The translations under genes and the position numbers were made by a program. Under the pieces are notes generated by a model, which searched no databases, was not told the DNA's origin, and was given only the letters and a program-made list of their open reading frames with translations. 64,000 nucleotides of DNA from Armigeres subalbatus (Eukaryota; Arthropoda; Insecta; Diptera; Culicidae). The stretch is taken from the NCBI RefSeq assembly GCF_024139115.2, contig NC_085141.1, positions 171,938,994-172,002,993 on the forward strand, given 5' to 3'. Positions 1 through 11,971 of this stretch are shown here, piece by piece; the stretch's first letter is position 1, and every line of letters begins with the position of its first letter.

Positions 1-95
1 CCGCCGCCGCCGCCGGCTAAAATGGCTTTCGGCGTGACGCCGAAAACGCCGCCGCCGCCGACCAAAATTCTGACAAACGCCGCCGCCGACGAATA
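1..95. repeat. degenerate CCG trinucleotide repeat
   Basis: Runs of CCG/CGC triplets occur at 1-15, 49-60 and 85-95, separated by related GC-rich sequence. This is a low-complexity GC-rich block in an otherwise AT-rich window. I see no coding signal, and the window edge cuts it. Confidence 0.7.
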
Positions 96-985
96 TCGGA
101 CCGGCGCACACCTCTATATGTCACGAAAATGAAATGGATAAATACACATTATTGCTTTTGATGAACTTTATTTGTATTCTACTGCATGTACAATGACAAT
201 TATTGTGGTGGACTGAAGATTTATTTGTAAATATAGTTTTATTAATCGCAAAGCGGTTAGGAGCGCCTACCGACAGCTGTGCAAGCATTTTCAGGTGCAG
301 TTTCAGTGGCGAATACTTTTTGGTGGGCTAGATTAGAAAATAATAATTAATCCAGGTTGTTTATCAATTTAGCGGTTAACTTACCATTTGTGCAAAAAAA
401 ATAAAAGCACTGTCATTGAAATACACCACGTTGAATTTGAACAAAATGGTCCTAATGGAATGATCCTAACAGAATGGCATAATGCTGCGCGAACATTTTT
501 GCAACGGCGAAAACCTACAATTAAAATGTTTTACTGGAACTTAAACGAAATTCTTTCCAACTGAAAACTTATTGATAAAGTAAATATTGTCAGATTTTCT
601 GGATATGATACACTGCGCGGCGTTTGTAATGTTCCCAAATGGGTACTTGCACAAAACTTCACGCGGCGAATGACTGTCGAAAGGTACGGCCGCGCCAAAC
701 GATACACCGCAATGCTATTCACCCATAAGAATCAAGTAAACGGGGTGCAGAAAGCGCGGCGGTACCTTTCATGAAGGGTTCGCCGCGTGCAATTTTGAGA
801 AAATCAGGCAATACTTACTTTTCGATTGTTGATTACTGTTTTCCATTTCAATATAAGTTATTTCAAATAAAACTTATTATGAATAGCGCAAGACTTCATT
901 AGACAGCACTTGCACTATTCCTTCATGAGGACATCTGATTGTCAATTGCATGATTATCAGTATACTGAGTATAGAATAGACTATC
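96..985. other. intergenic, nothing recognised
   Basis: AT-rich sequence with short ORFs only. I recognise no gene or element ends. Confidence 0.5.
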
Positions 986-1393
986 ATGCTGGCGAGGCAT
1001 TATGTTGCTATGTGTACCGTTCTCAAATTTCTATGCAAAATTATCACAGCCCGGATTCAGGAGAAGATCGAAGCGACTCTCCGGCGGCAGCAGGCCGGAT
1101 TCCGTACCGGAAGATCCAGTGTGGACCATATTGTCACGCTCCGCATCATTTTGGAGCAGGTCAACGAATTCCAAGAGTCCCTTTACTTGGTAATCATTGA
1201 TTACGAAAAAGCTTTCGACCACGAGAATATGTGGGGCGCCCTGAGACGCAAGGGGGTTCCTGAGAAAATCATCGGCCTCATCGAAGTGCAGTACGAGGCC
1301 TTTTCGTGTAGAGTGCTGCACAATGGGGTCCTTTCCGACCCTATCCAGGTCGTAGTTGGTGTGAAGCAAGGATGTATTCTATCACCGTTAGAT
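986..1393 (+). pseudogene. RTE-clade LINE reverse transcriptase fragment
   Basis: The open frame carries the central part of a non-LTR reverse transcriptase. QAGFRTGRSSVDH is the conserved QxGFR block, LVIIDYEKAFD is the palm block with the first catalytic aspartate, and GVKQGCILSPL is the block before the YxDD loop. The order and wording resemble RTE-type LINEs. The homology starts near 1034 and stops abruptly after SPL, where a 2.6 kb inverted-repeat unit begins; the FADD block and thumb are missing. The upstream endonuclease is also absent. It is a dead fragment and cannot support transposition. Confidence 0.8.
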
Positions 1394-1506
1394 TAGAGTG
1401 AGGCAAGAGTGCGCATGGGGTAAGAGTACGTTTTCGATTTTTTGAAGTAATAAAAATAGATAAACTAGCAGCCCTGCACCAGTTTGACAGGTATTCTGGC
1501 CAACTA

Positions 1507-2220
1507 CAGCAATCGTTCGCTTATTGGGGCACGACTTCACCCCAACTAGCGAACGCCGTTCGTTAATTGGGGCGTTTTGACAACCGTCAATGTTGTTTAC
1601 TTTTTGCATTGAATAAAGGAAAATTTTACGCGCCAGAAAATATCCCGCCAAACACAGAAACGCGTTTTTGACATCACATTCTGACGTTTAACTGCTTTTT
1701 AATTGGGTTTCGCCCCAATTAGCGAACCCCCAACTAAAAAGCGCCCCAACTAGAAAAAACCCAATTGGGCCTAAAGCCCTACCTCGTTTATGGTTGCAAA
1801 CGATAGTGCATCGGTCAAGATTACTTGTACCGTTGTTATAAAAATTCTGGTAAAATTCTAAATCAGTAAAAATAATATTTTTGTGTTTAAGACATTTTAA
1901 GGCAAATTTTGGGCTGTGCAACATTTCAGAACGAATGAACCATCAGCCCAAAACGTCAGCCCCATATATTAACTGTCAAAGGTTGAGTCAAGTGCCCTGC
2001 GGTGTTTTGCTAGTGCGTTTGAATCCGTACGTCAAACAAGACCGAAAATGTCGAGGAAGCATTTTTCATCTATTTTTCAATTTCAAATTAAACAATGTTC
2101 TTTTCGATTTTTAAGTCTAAAGAAAAACTGACACGTTTAGAATGATTACCTTCATCGTTCCCTGAAAGAAAATCGAATATCGATTCTTCATTTTAGGACC
2201 CAATTAGCGAACGTTCACTG
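1507..2220. mobile_element. pogo/Tc1-mariner-like non-autonomous element
   Basis: The ends CAGCAATCGTTCGCTTATTG and, reading inward on the other strand, CAGTGAACGTTCGCTAATTG are inverted repeats. TA flanks each side (1505-1506 and 2221-2222). CAGTN terminal bases with a TA target are typical of pogo-type elements. It is 714 bp, with no transposase frame. A related copy in reverse orientation lies at 38977-39386. Confidence 0.7.
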
Positions 2221-2560
2221 TATTATCATGTGTAATTGTGAACGATTTGAATAAACAACAAGGGAGATATGGAGCTAGATATTTTTTTGGTCACATTGCT
2301 AAAAATAATTGTGTTTTCGCAACTAGTATTTCATTACCATATATACGTTCAATCAGGTGAACATTATACCATTTCGATAGCCTATTGTATAGAGTATATG
2401 GTGCCGAACACCAACCCGGTTGGTTTTCCAAGAAGTCAAAACCATTACTTGAATAAATTTTGGGACTGTGGGGTAAAAGTACGCAGGAACGGTTGGGGCA
2501 AGAGTACGCATGTGAATCTCCAAGTTCTGATGTCAAATCCGTATTTTTGGCCGAAATAAG

Positions 2561-3065
2561 ACTACTTCCGAGGTGTAAAGTTCCACAACTAAGACAAAAG
2601 GGTCAGAAATAGAAAATGATTACAAGTTTTGAGGATAAGTTGAAGTAATTTAGTGTTAGAAAGGCACTGAAGGCACTGAAGCGAATTTATGAAAATGTAT
2701 TAGGACTTGTTGTACACCTGAACATAATACGAAAACACAATTTCATCTAAATGATAGTTACATTTAATCATAAGAAACATCCATAAATTACACAATGCTT
2801 AGCTGGGAGAGGTTGCGAGATGTATGACGATCCATATATTTTTTAGAGGATTCATACAAAAAGTGTGGGAGGGGTGATGAAATGGCCAAATTTTACGTTA
2901 CGTGATTGGTGGACTTTCTTTAAGGAAAATTCCTTTGTTTACGCCATGCCAAACCTGATATATTTTACCTCTGAAGTTTTTTGTATATAAAAAAACAATG
3001 GTATTTAGTATGAAAGTTCACATTTCTGGGACCCCTTCCCACTTTAAGAGTTACGTAATCTTTAA
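2561..3065. other. interior of the TIR unit, nothing recognised
   Basis: AT-rich sequence between nested elements. I see no gene or further inverted repeat. Confidence 0.4.
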
Positions 3066-3296
3066 ATCCAGCTTTCCACGCTCGGTAATGGCGGCTTGTC
3101 GGTGTGTAAAAATCAATCGGTCACTGTACTTTTTGACACTAGCTGGAGGAAAACTCACTGGCGAAAAGGCCTTTTTTCCCTTCCCCTCGCCCAGGAACGC
3201 CAGTGGGCTTTTCCTCCAGCTAGTGTCAAACAGTACAGTGATCGATTGATTTTTGCACACCGATAAGCCGCCATTACCGAACGTGGAAAGCTGGAT
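3066..3296. mobile_element. palindromic foldback MITE with ATCCAGC ends
   Basis: Almost the entire segment folds on itself. The left arm starts ATCCAGCTTTCCACG and the right arm ends CGTGGAAAGCTGGAT; the arms match for about 100 bp around a short centre near 3165-3195. The same termini bound 4402-6139, and a variant (ATCCAGCATTTTACG) bounds 23462-23709, so this is a family. Confidence 0.75.
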
Positions 3297-3689
3297 ATTG
3301 CCTATTATATGTTCACTAGAAATACTACAATAAGAGATTGGCGAAGATGCCATCTTGTTTCCAATCGAACCGTCGAAAGCGGTTCTAATTCGACTTGTTT
3401 ACTTTTTGCATCCATAAGAAGCAAGCAAAAAGTTCAAGTGATGACAGTGTTATTTTCACGATTTCATGCATTTTCATACGTTGCCATTTCGACAGTTTTT
3501 CACTCCGCCGGTCTCTGGTTATAGGGTGGCTAATGTTCACTAAATATCAATTGAATGTTATTATCTCTTATTTGTGTTAATATATACTTAAAGCACATGA
3601 TTGGATAAATGCGTACTCTTACCCCACCCGATGCGCACTTTTACCCCACCGGTGGGGTGAGAGTGCGTTTTTCACTTGTCTTGCAATAA

Positions 3690-3808
3690 AGCCCCAAACG
3701 CAATACAACGGAACGGCGACGGAAACGGCAAAATTTGACAGTTAGCCCATATATTTTCTGTCAAAATTTCCGTTTCCGTCGCCGTTCCGTTGTATTGCGT
3801 TTGGGGCT
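3690..3808. mobile_element. PIF/Harbinger-like MITE, copy 1
   Basis: A 119 bp near-perfect palindrome starts AGCCCCAAACGCAATAC and ends with its complement. It is flanked on both sides by TAA (3687-3689 and 3809-3811). A 3-bp TWA target duplication is the hallmark of PIF/Harbinger elements. Copy 2 is at 7069-7186. Confidence 0.8.
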
Positions 3809-4123
3809 TAAGGGTTCTACTAAAACGAATCACAATAATTTCAATATTTTTTCCACTGGATAACATAGAGGAAGAGTATACGAATCGTTGACATTGATTT
3901 GAAATGCAGAAGCTTGATTCATAAGGGCCACATGATCGATTAAAAACTAAGTGCGTACTCTGGCCCCACTCTACTCTAAGAGCATCACTATCGGTCGCGA
4001 GCATTTTAATCACCCGCGCAGCGCTTTCATTTTAGTTTCGTCACTCGTTTCCGTATCGGTCACTATTTTCGGCTCTCAATTTGGTTGCTGTATTCCGTAC
4101 CGGTGACATTTGACAGTTTGATA

Positions 4124-4390
4124 CAGTAGACGTTCGATAACTGCAAGTCATTTAACTGCAATGCTTTTTAACTGCAATTCGATAGTTGCAACAGTTTTGC
4201 AGTTATCGGACCGCTAAACTTCAAACTGATGTCAGACTCAATGACAGCTGCATTGCGCTGCACATTTAGATGCACTTTTATTGCATCTGACGTCGATTGA
4301 CAACCGTTTGACGTCTAGAATGCGTTGCAGTTATCGAACGGCATTCGTTAACTGAAAAGTAAACATTTTGCAGTTATCGAACGGCTACTG
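4124..4390. mobile_element. pogo-like MITE with TA target duplication
   Basis: The ends CAGTAGACGTTCGATAACTG and CAGTAGCCGTTCGATAACTG (right end read on the minus strand) are inverted. TA lies directly outside each (4122-4123 and 4391-4392). It is 267 bp, with internal repeats of AACTGCAA and no coding capacity. Confidence 0.8.
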
Positions 4391-4401
4391 TAGTTCATCA
4401 A

Positions 4402-6139
4402 ATCCAGCTTTCCACGTTAGCCATAATGGCGGCTGCTATAAATAAATCTGACAGTAACTGCTTCCGACGCTCAATTGTAATCGACGCTGGTGGTATCTCA
4501 GCAACCATTTTCACATTGTTTACCCAAGTAACCACCAAGCATTATTTCATGCATGTAATCAATCACAGATCAGTATATTAAATGCTAATTGCATTAGATC
4601 AGTTTTACCGATGTAAAGATGCATTTATTCATCGCCTGTCAAGCAACGATACACTAGTTCAGCGTTATGAATGCAGTGATTCATTACATATGTTTTATTT
4701 TAACATGTCAAAAAAATAAGGCATTATTTCTGTCGTAAAAGGGCCTTTTTCCACTTTAAATCAACTTTAATGGCTGTATTATTTGCAAGCATATATAGCT
4801 TCATGGTTACTTGGGTATTTATTGTAATCAAAAAAGCTACAGCAGAAAATACGAGTCTCAAAGAAAATAGCGGAAAAGATTGCAAAAAGCATATGATAAT
4901 GAAATAAATCATATATTATTGCAAATATAGTACATACGCTTTTTCGTTTCAGGTTGAAGCATTTTGACGTTTAGTTTTCCTATATAGAGATTATAAACAC
5001 AGACCTACATGCAATTGAACATTTTAGCATTCGGTGTTTTGTAAGTATTTTGAGACAAGATGCACTTGACTGTGTGTTCTGGTTCCGAATCGAATCGGAC
5101 CAAAGCCTAAGTGATAACAAACCAAAAATGAACACGAAGTACAGCAGAATATGGATGTACATGTAACCAAAACCCGAAAATTTCAGCTAATAAAGCCTTG
5201 CTAATGAATACCTTTCTGAGACCGACAAACGCTGACGTGCTGAAAAAGCTCGCGAAACATGTGTTCTAGTAAACAATTATTGATATAGGCATACTCTTAT
5301 GCTGTACCCAAAGTTCAATAATGTAAAACGAAATAAAAACGCTTCTTTATTATCGACATTTTTTATCCTAATTATAATAAGTTAATCACACTAAAACGAA
5401 GCTTAATTTTCGGCCTGAAACTATTTTTCCTTCCTGCTGGTTTTCGCATTAATGAAGGAGACGGTTAATCATTCTCCTTCTGGATTTTTTTTAAATTGGA
5501 AGAAAGGTTTGTGATTCCCCCGGATCTATCGGTTAACTGCGGTGAATCAATAGACTTTGTTTACTGGAGCATTGGTGTCTTCGGCCAGTTTGACTATTCG
5601 GTTGGCTACTCGAACGTTCTACGAACTCGAAGTCACGAAATTGGAACACAATGAATAAAAGTTAACGGGCTGCGTTTGCGTGGGACTTGTAACTAGAAAA
5701 GGAATTAAAACGTGCAGCTCAATGATCACCTTAGAACTTTCCAGAATTTTGAAGCTAAAATGCGATGATGCATATTATATTGTTATTCCCGTGCTGCATT
5801 TAGACATGTCATGTTTGTAATCTTTAATTAGTATAACTTCACATGTATAGCGGTTTCAGAGCGCGCACACGAACTACTTCAACCTACGAAGATATACTTC
5901 AACCTAAAACGAAAATGCATAATTATATTTGTGATATTAGTAAAGTTTAGAACTAGTTTGAGCTGGTTACGAAAAATCTCCCTTTTCTTCGAGTCTTGCT
6001 TTTTCCAATAACAATAAATAAACAATGTGAAAATGGTTGCTGAGATACCACCAGCGTCGATTACAATTGAGCGTCGGAAGCAGTTACTGTCAGATTTATT
6101 TATAGCAGCCGCCATTATGGCTAGCGTGGAAAGCTGGAT
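4402..6139. mobile_element. long-armed inverted-repeat element (1.7 kb)
   Basis: The first ~120 bp (ATCCAGCTTTCCACG...) and the last ~120 bp are near-perfect inverted repeats. Weaker pairing continues inward once a nested MITE at 4523-4815 is discounted. Its termini equal those of the foldback at 3066-3296. The interior 4830-6000 is AT-rich without a recognisable transposase. Confidence 0.7.
4523..4815. mobile_element. TA-flanked MITE nested in the left arm
   Basis: The inverted ends CCCAAGTAACCA and TGGTTACTTGGG are flanked by TA (4521-4522 and 4816-4817). The opposite arm of the host palindrome (about 6012-6025) reads through the same site with a single TA and no insert, which confirms the boundaries. 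Confidence 0.8.
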
Positions 6140-6330
6140 AGCAGCGCTCTTATTGCGCTATTAAATTTGGTCACCTGTCAGTCGCGCTACTGTTATAGCA
6201 GCTCGTTTAGTAGCGACCGGTAAAGTGTCAAGTAATGATACTGCGCTGCCAAACGGCTCAAACTCACCACCGGTAATCTTGCTCTAATGTTATCCTGGCA
6301 AATATATCACTGAAAACCAGTGATATGGGT

Positions 6331-6589
6331 TCCAGTCTAATGCTTGTTTACAGATTTCGGTTCCGCCCCTACGTAGAGTGTGGCCGACCCAGCCCAACTT
6401 CCGATCCCGAATCTCGATCTGTTGCTATCGGCCTCTGGTGACAACAACTATGAAGCTCGTTGTTTGAAATCTAGTTGTGAGGCCACCAGGCCCGAATTAT
6501 ATACCGCTGTTAATGAACACCTGCAGCCGTTGAGTGTTCTCCACTGATACACACCATGTTTCGCTAGCGTATGACAGCACAGATTTCAC
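6331..6589 (-). pseudogene. RTE-type LINE RT C-terminus, decayed
   Basis: Read on the minus strand, several frames together give a typical C-terminal LINE segment: YASETWCVS, then QRLQVFIN, then EIRDRKLGWVGHTLRRGG. This matches the conserved region after the RT palm in RTE-like LINEs. At least one stop and several frameshifts break it. It is too short for automated ORF calling. Confidence 0.65.
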
Positions 6590-7068
6590 GTTATACTACC
6601 GTGGACCCCCGGGAATATGACCGCTTTTAATCTGAACACTTTTTAATTTGAACCCCGTTCATTTGAACATCGTTCAAATTAAAAATGGTTCAAACGTCAT
6701 ATAACATGTGGAATCGAGAAAAGAAAAATGGAACATCGTGAAACGGAATGCAGAATCAAAACAAACCAACAAAGAGAGCAGCCAGAAACCAGTTTTTCTG
6801 ATGTAAATAGAGTGACCAGAATTGTTCAAATTAAAAATGAACCCCGTTAATTTGAATGAGGTGCATTCGGTGTTTCGGTGTTTCATTCTTGCATCAAAAA
6901 CACATGTGAGCAAAAGGGCTAAACGGTACTTTGAAAACACAACGGGGCGATGCAAACAGGCGATATTGACAAATAGGTTGCCAGCCGGGCGTGGAATTTG
7001 GGCGAAAAGGATGTTGTGAAAAACATTAAAACAAAAGCATTTCTGAAGGGCGCAAGTGTACACTGTTA
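6590..7068. other. intergenic; short TTCAAATTAAAAATG repeats
   Basis: The motif GTTCAAATTAAAAATG occurs near 6673 and 6823, with inverted versions near 6640, which suggests a decayed inverted-repeat element. I see no gene. Confidence 0.35.
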
Positions 7069-7186
7069 AGCCCTAAACGCAATACAATGGAACGGCGACG
7101 GAAACGGAAAATTTGACAGTTAGCCCATATATTTTCTGTCAAATTTGCCGTTTCCGTCGCCGTTCCGTTGTATTGCGTTTGGGGCT
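7069..7186. mobile_element. PIF/Harbinger-like MITE, copy 2
   Basis: A 118 bp palindrome nearly identical to 3690-3808. It is flanked by TTA (7066-7068 and 7187-7189), again a TWA target duplication but a different one from copy 1, so the two inserted independently. Confidence 0.8.
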
Positions 7187-7699
7187 TTAGAAAAAAAGAC
7201 GACTAGTTCTTCAATCACATTTTCAAATCGAAATCAATCCGTAGCATATTTTATTTATATGTGGCTTCAATGATTAGATATTGATGTATTTCATGCATAC
7301 TATTAACATTCAAAATACCATCTACTTTTCGAATTATCATCGAAAACATGCGTCATGGAACATTCGAGCCCATTTTTCTCAATTCGAGCTCATTGCGACA
7401 TTGGCCCTTATGAAACAACTGTGTCGAAATCAGCTGTAATTCAAACGTCTCGTGAAAAGGCCTACACGCTTAGTTCAGTTCACCCAAATATAGGTGAAGA
7501 GTACCTAAAATCTTCAAAAAGTGCACATACGTAAATATGGGTGAAGTGCCATTTACCCATATTTGAGTACATGGCCTTCATGGCAAAAATTGGTAATGTT
7601 TACCTATTTATAGGTACATTATTTTAGGTGAAATTGACTCAAATATGGGTGAAACTTTTTGTTTTGGATTATGAAAATTATTTATATTGAATTTAATTT

Positions 7700-9519
7700 T
7701 TCTATTTCGTGTAAATAATAAAAAGTCTTATCACACAAAATGTTTTATTAATTTATACCTCGATTTATACATAGTTTCATAAGCTATTTTATATTACGTT
7801 GCCGTTTACTTGATAACGACTACAGTATTTTGTGTTACTAGAAGCACTAGTAATTGAAAAAAAACTTGCGGCATATTAAAGCGGTATCGAGACCGGAACC
7901 AATGGTAGCTCGGTTGCAGCGTCAAGACGAAACAGACTTCAGATCCAAATGGTTAATCATGAGATCTCGGCCGGTCATATCCATACGGCAAATGAAGGCA
8001 CCAAGTTTAACGGCATGCATTTCCGGACCTTGTAGATGCATGGATGCTAGTAGCACCCCGCATAATTTTGAACTATATCCGGATTATAACTCAGACTGTT
8101 ATTAATGATACATAACATTATCATTACCATTCTGATTGTCGCATGTAAAAACAGTAAGCATACCTCATCATGAAAGGTTTCAACAACATGATATATTGTT
8201 TTCTTCAAATCTATTATTTGGGTAATGGGCGGTTAAGTATAATTACCATTCAGAAATGGCTATTTTCCAGTGCATTTTTTTCGGCACACAGCATATGTTA
8301 TGGTAGCGATATAATCCTTGTTCCTAGATGAAAACAATGAGGGAAATACTAGAGATACAATATGACCATATAGATAAAAATGTCGCACCATAACCTTTGA
8401 TGTTTGTTATTTTTCTTTTTTCCGTGCTTTTTTTTTTCATGACACAAAATTTAAAAACACTTCATATATGATTGTAGCACTAATTTTTATTGCTCATTCT
8501 ATAAAATAATCCCGTAAATGAAATATTTGAAACACAAAATACTCGTGTCGCACAGCAGCATCATCTTGGGAAATCCTGGACCCGTCTGTAACAGATATAG
8601 AATATCTCTTCAGATTCTGATGTTGGCTGCAACAAACGCATAATATCAATTTAGTCTTACTTAGAATTTTATATTATGCTAAAAATACATACCTTGTTGA
8701 CGATAATCGAATATGGTGATGCAGCATGTGTCTCATGGACCAATATTAACAATATAATCGGGCGATGTAGATTCTGGATCTACGCGAATGTAGATTTTGG
8801 ATCTGAAAATAATCATTCGTTATTGCTTTTCAAATTCAAAGTATTTAGTCAAGATTGTTCATGTATACATTTACACGAGCATTTACATACCTTTTTTTCC
8901 TTAGTTCCAACAAAAATTTGAAATAAACTGTAATGAAAAACTGATTTTTAAACTAATGAAAACTCCAGCAAACCGGCCGGGCTGTTGTTTTTGCAACTGG
9001 TGTCATGGCTACTGCTCGGCGGTGATATTATACACACACTTATTGAAAAAGTTGAAAGCATGTGGTAATTTTATCATCCAAAGATATAATTAGATGATGT
9101 ATGCGTGGCAACCCGTTCACATTTTTCGCTGTTGATGGCACTCGGTACTTTTGTCACCCAGTACCATATCATAAATAATTTCGTTATGCGCTTGTGACGT
9201 TTGCTCATTAATTCCATACTCATATATAAAATAAAAGATTGTAAAGAAATGATTTATAGTGTGTTAACCATAAGTAGTATCGGTAATTTGAAATCGTGTA
9301 TAATATGCGTTCTAAATAAACATAAAGTCACAGTATAAATGGACGATGATATGAATAGTAACAACATGACTTGATTCCAGCGAATCATAGCAACCACTTC
9401 ACAAACTGTTTTTTATTATGCGGGACCGGACAAACTGAAATATCCGTCAGCTGAAACATCAGACACAAAGTCGAGAAAAATATCTAAAATCGAAATGAAA
9501 TCCATAATTAAATTACTTA
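7700..9519. other. interior of the 5.6 kb unit, no gene seen
   Basis: AT-rich sequence with short unrelated ORFs (for example 7854-8105) that show no domain. Nothing else is recognised. Confidence 0.4.
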
Positions 9520-9749
9520 GGGTCTGTCTCATTTGGAGAATTAAACTTAAAAGTGACAGTTCGAAAATAAGCAAATATCCCCGTCATAAGAATGGCTGGT
9601 GCTACCCAGCAATTCCAATAAGACATCGATGCAAAATGATTCGATATCTGTCAAAAGTAATCTTGCTCTGCGAGCAGGGTTATTTGATAATTATTGAAAT
9701 GTCACTTTTAAGTTTAATTTCAGTTTAATTATCCAAATGAGACAGACCC
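9520..9749. mobile_element. MITE with GGGTCTGTCTC ends
   Basis: The inverted ends GGGTCTGTCTCATTTGG and CCAAATGAGACAGACCC, plus inner repeats AAACTTAAAAGTGACA, enclose 230 bp. TTA flanks each side (9517-9519 and 9750-9752), which fits a PIF/Harbinger-type target. Its ORF (9495-9728) spans the element border and is not a gene. Confidence 0.75.
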
Positions 9750-10060
9750 TTAATAATCAAATTTGAACTAAATAACCTACCCTATAGGAATCCATATTTT
9801 CGGTTCGGATTATATTCCAGTAGCATCAGATGTCAGTAAAGAAAATCAGTTCTTGAGACGATAAAAAGCAGTCACTTTTACGCTCATGTTCCTGTTCCCT
9901 GTTCCTGCTGGAATCCGGCAGCAACTTGTTCCGAGCTGTTCAGAGAATATTGAACGACAAAAATGAAAAATCAAACAACAACGTCCAATAAAAAAAATAC
10001 TCACCGAAGTGCACGCCGGATTAGCTTCCTGCACAAATTATTGTTTGATTACATGCTTCT

Positions 10061-11293
10061 ACACAGAAAGAAAAATCATTAACCAAATTAAAAGAAACGT
10101 TGGTTAAAATAAAAAGTTGCGTTGGTTCTTTTTCGTAGAGAGTTCAGTATGTTTAGAATAAAAGTACGAAAACTTTTGTTACACCTAGGCTTTGAAAGTG
10201 GCATGAGGATCTGAAAATAAAAGTACAAAACTTTCAAAATAATATTGTGGAACTGTCTGTTAAACTGTAGAAAAAAAAGTTTAGTATTTTCAATCTGAAA
10301 CGAAAGTTTAGTTTCCCAAAATAAGTTTGTCTATTCATGATTTCTGTCAAAACTTTATGGAATCGATTTTAGATTTTATGTTATTATATATTTAGTTTGA
10401 ACTTCATCTTTAGTAATTAATTTGAGTTGACGGATACATGCGTATGTCCTCAAAATGCCGTTTATCGCGCCATAGTCATTCTTCCAGTCAAAAATCCCGA
10501 GCCGAATCTGTAAGAAAAATAACAAGTCTCACATAAGGATCATCAACAAGAAAACACTAACCAAATTCAGCACTTCAATAGCATGAATGGAATTGGGTGC
10601 TTATTTAGATTTTTGTTTTCCTAAATTTAGATAAAAATCAAGGATAAGAACCCAAATCCATTCACGCTATTGTAGTTTAGAGTTAGCACCAAAAACAGCC
10701 TATAAACATAAGCATTTTTGTGTAACATTTAACATGCATATCAATAATTTTTTCTCACCTGATCTCTCCTTGGTGTTTTTCTGGTTGTTTGCGCCATGGC
10801 CGTAGAGTGGGCGGTGCCTTTCCTTATCGCAACGTCGCACGAAAAATTCTGGGGAACTGATTATTTTGTATCTGTAATTAAATTAATAAAGATAATAAAT
10901 ATATGAGCTGATAGTCAGCTAGCACTCCGGCCTTTAGTATTTATACTTACCAGCAGCTAACATATATTTTAAAGCATATTTTAAAGATTTAGGAGCCGAA
11001 GCCAGAATTCTTACTGCACACAAACTCGTGCAAAAAGGAAAGCAAGTTGACAACTTCTATTGTTGTTGTTTGTCATCGACTTCAAACGATACTGGGTGGA
11101 TTGACTATTCAACAGTTTTCTTATCAAAAAGTTGTACTTTTAAATCTACACTCAATGAAAACGGATAAAACTTTTAACCAAGAAATTTAACTTTCACTGA
11201 AAACAATTTAACTTTTATTTTAACGTAAATTGGGCAACTTTAATATACAAAGTATGATATTTTCTGTAGCACAATATTATTTTTTTCTGTGTG
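10061..11293. mobile_element. possible CACAGAAA-ended inverted-repeat element
   Basis: The left end ACACAGAAAGAAAAAT and the right end ATTTTTTTCTGTGTG are roughly complementary. AAACTTTT and TTAACCAA motifs repeat near both ends. The signal is weak and the interior holds no recognisable gene. Confidence 0.3.
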
Positions 11294-11971
11294 AGATCCA
11301 GTCCTTTTCGTTGCAACAATTTGAAACAGTGTTGTTCATAGGTTAAAGATATCAAGCCTGTAAAAAGCAAAAACGATCGACCGTAGAACAATGTTTTGAA
11401 TAATGGGAATAATGGGAAACTTACAAAATGCGGTATTTCTCCGAAAAATAACATAATTTTTTGATTGGGTCATGGCACTTTGTGCAAGAGTTGGCAACAG
11501 CTACGAACACGCGGCCAACTATGGAAACCGTCTAAAGATTGTTGTATCTTTTCAGGACATTATTTGCGTAACTCACGGGATCCTATAGAAGACATTCCCT
11601 GCCACCTTCCCAAAGCGCCTTGGAAGCCGTTCTCAGTAACTTCCGATTCCACCGGATTTCACATGATCCTTGATACCTCTGATGCAGCCTAATTCATCAA
11701 ACGGAATATCAAAATAAAAGAATAACATTAAAAGAGGCCATCGTTGCGGATTTCTTTATTTACTCACCAGGTTTTTCAGATGCAGTAAAAGTTTCGGCAA
11801 TATTAGGATCCGGACGAACTTTTCAGACCAGCACCAGAGTTTGTGAAATCATTTTGTTTATGTTTTTTATTTCATCCAAATATGAGTAAACGAACTTACC
11901 CATATTTGAGTAACTTCACTTCCCTCACAATATTGGTATATTCTACCGATTTTATCGGTATATTTCACCTA

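Larger units (their letters stand above)
1394..3973. mobile_element. putative 2.6 kb TIR-bounded element
   Basis: The left end TAGAGTGAGGCAAGAGTGCG and the reverse complement of the right end TAGAGTGGGGCCAGAGTACG match at all but a few positions. Variants of GGGGTAAGAGTACG recur inside both ends (about 1419, 2471, 2497, 3611 and 3633), like subterminal transposase-binding repeats. I find no transposase, so it looks non-autonomous. A pogo-like element, a foldback element and a Harbinger-like MITE lie inside. No clear target-site duplication is visible, so the exact limits are uncertain. Confidence 0.45.

Noticed and set aside
7854..8105. 83-codon ORF
   Set aside because: No similarity I recognise, inside an AT-rich transposon-like interior.
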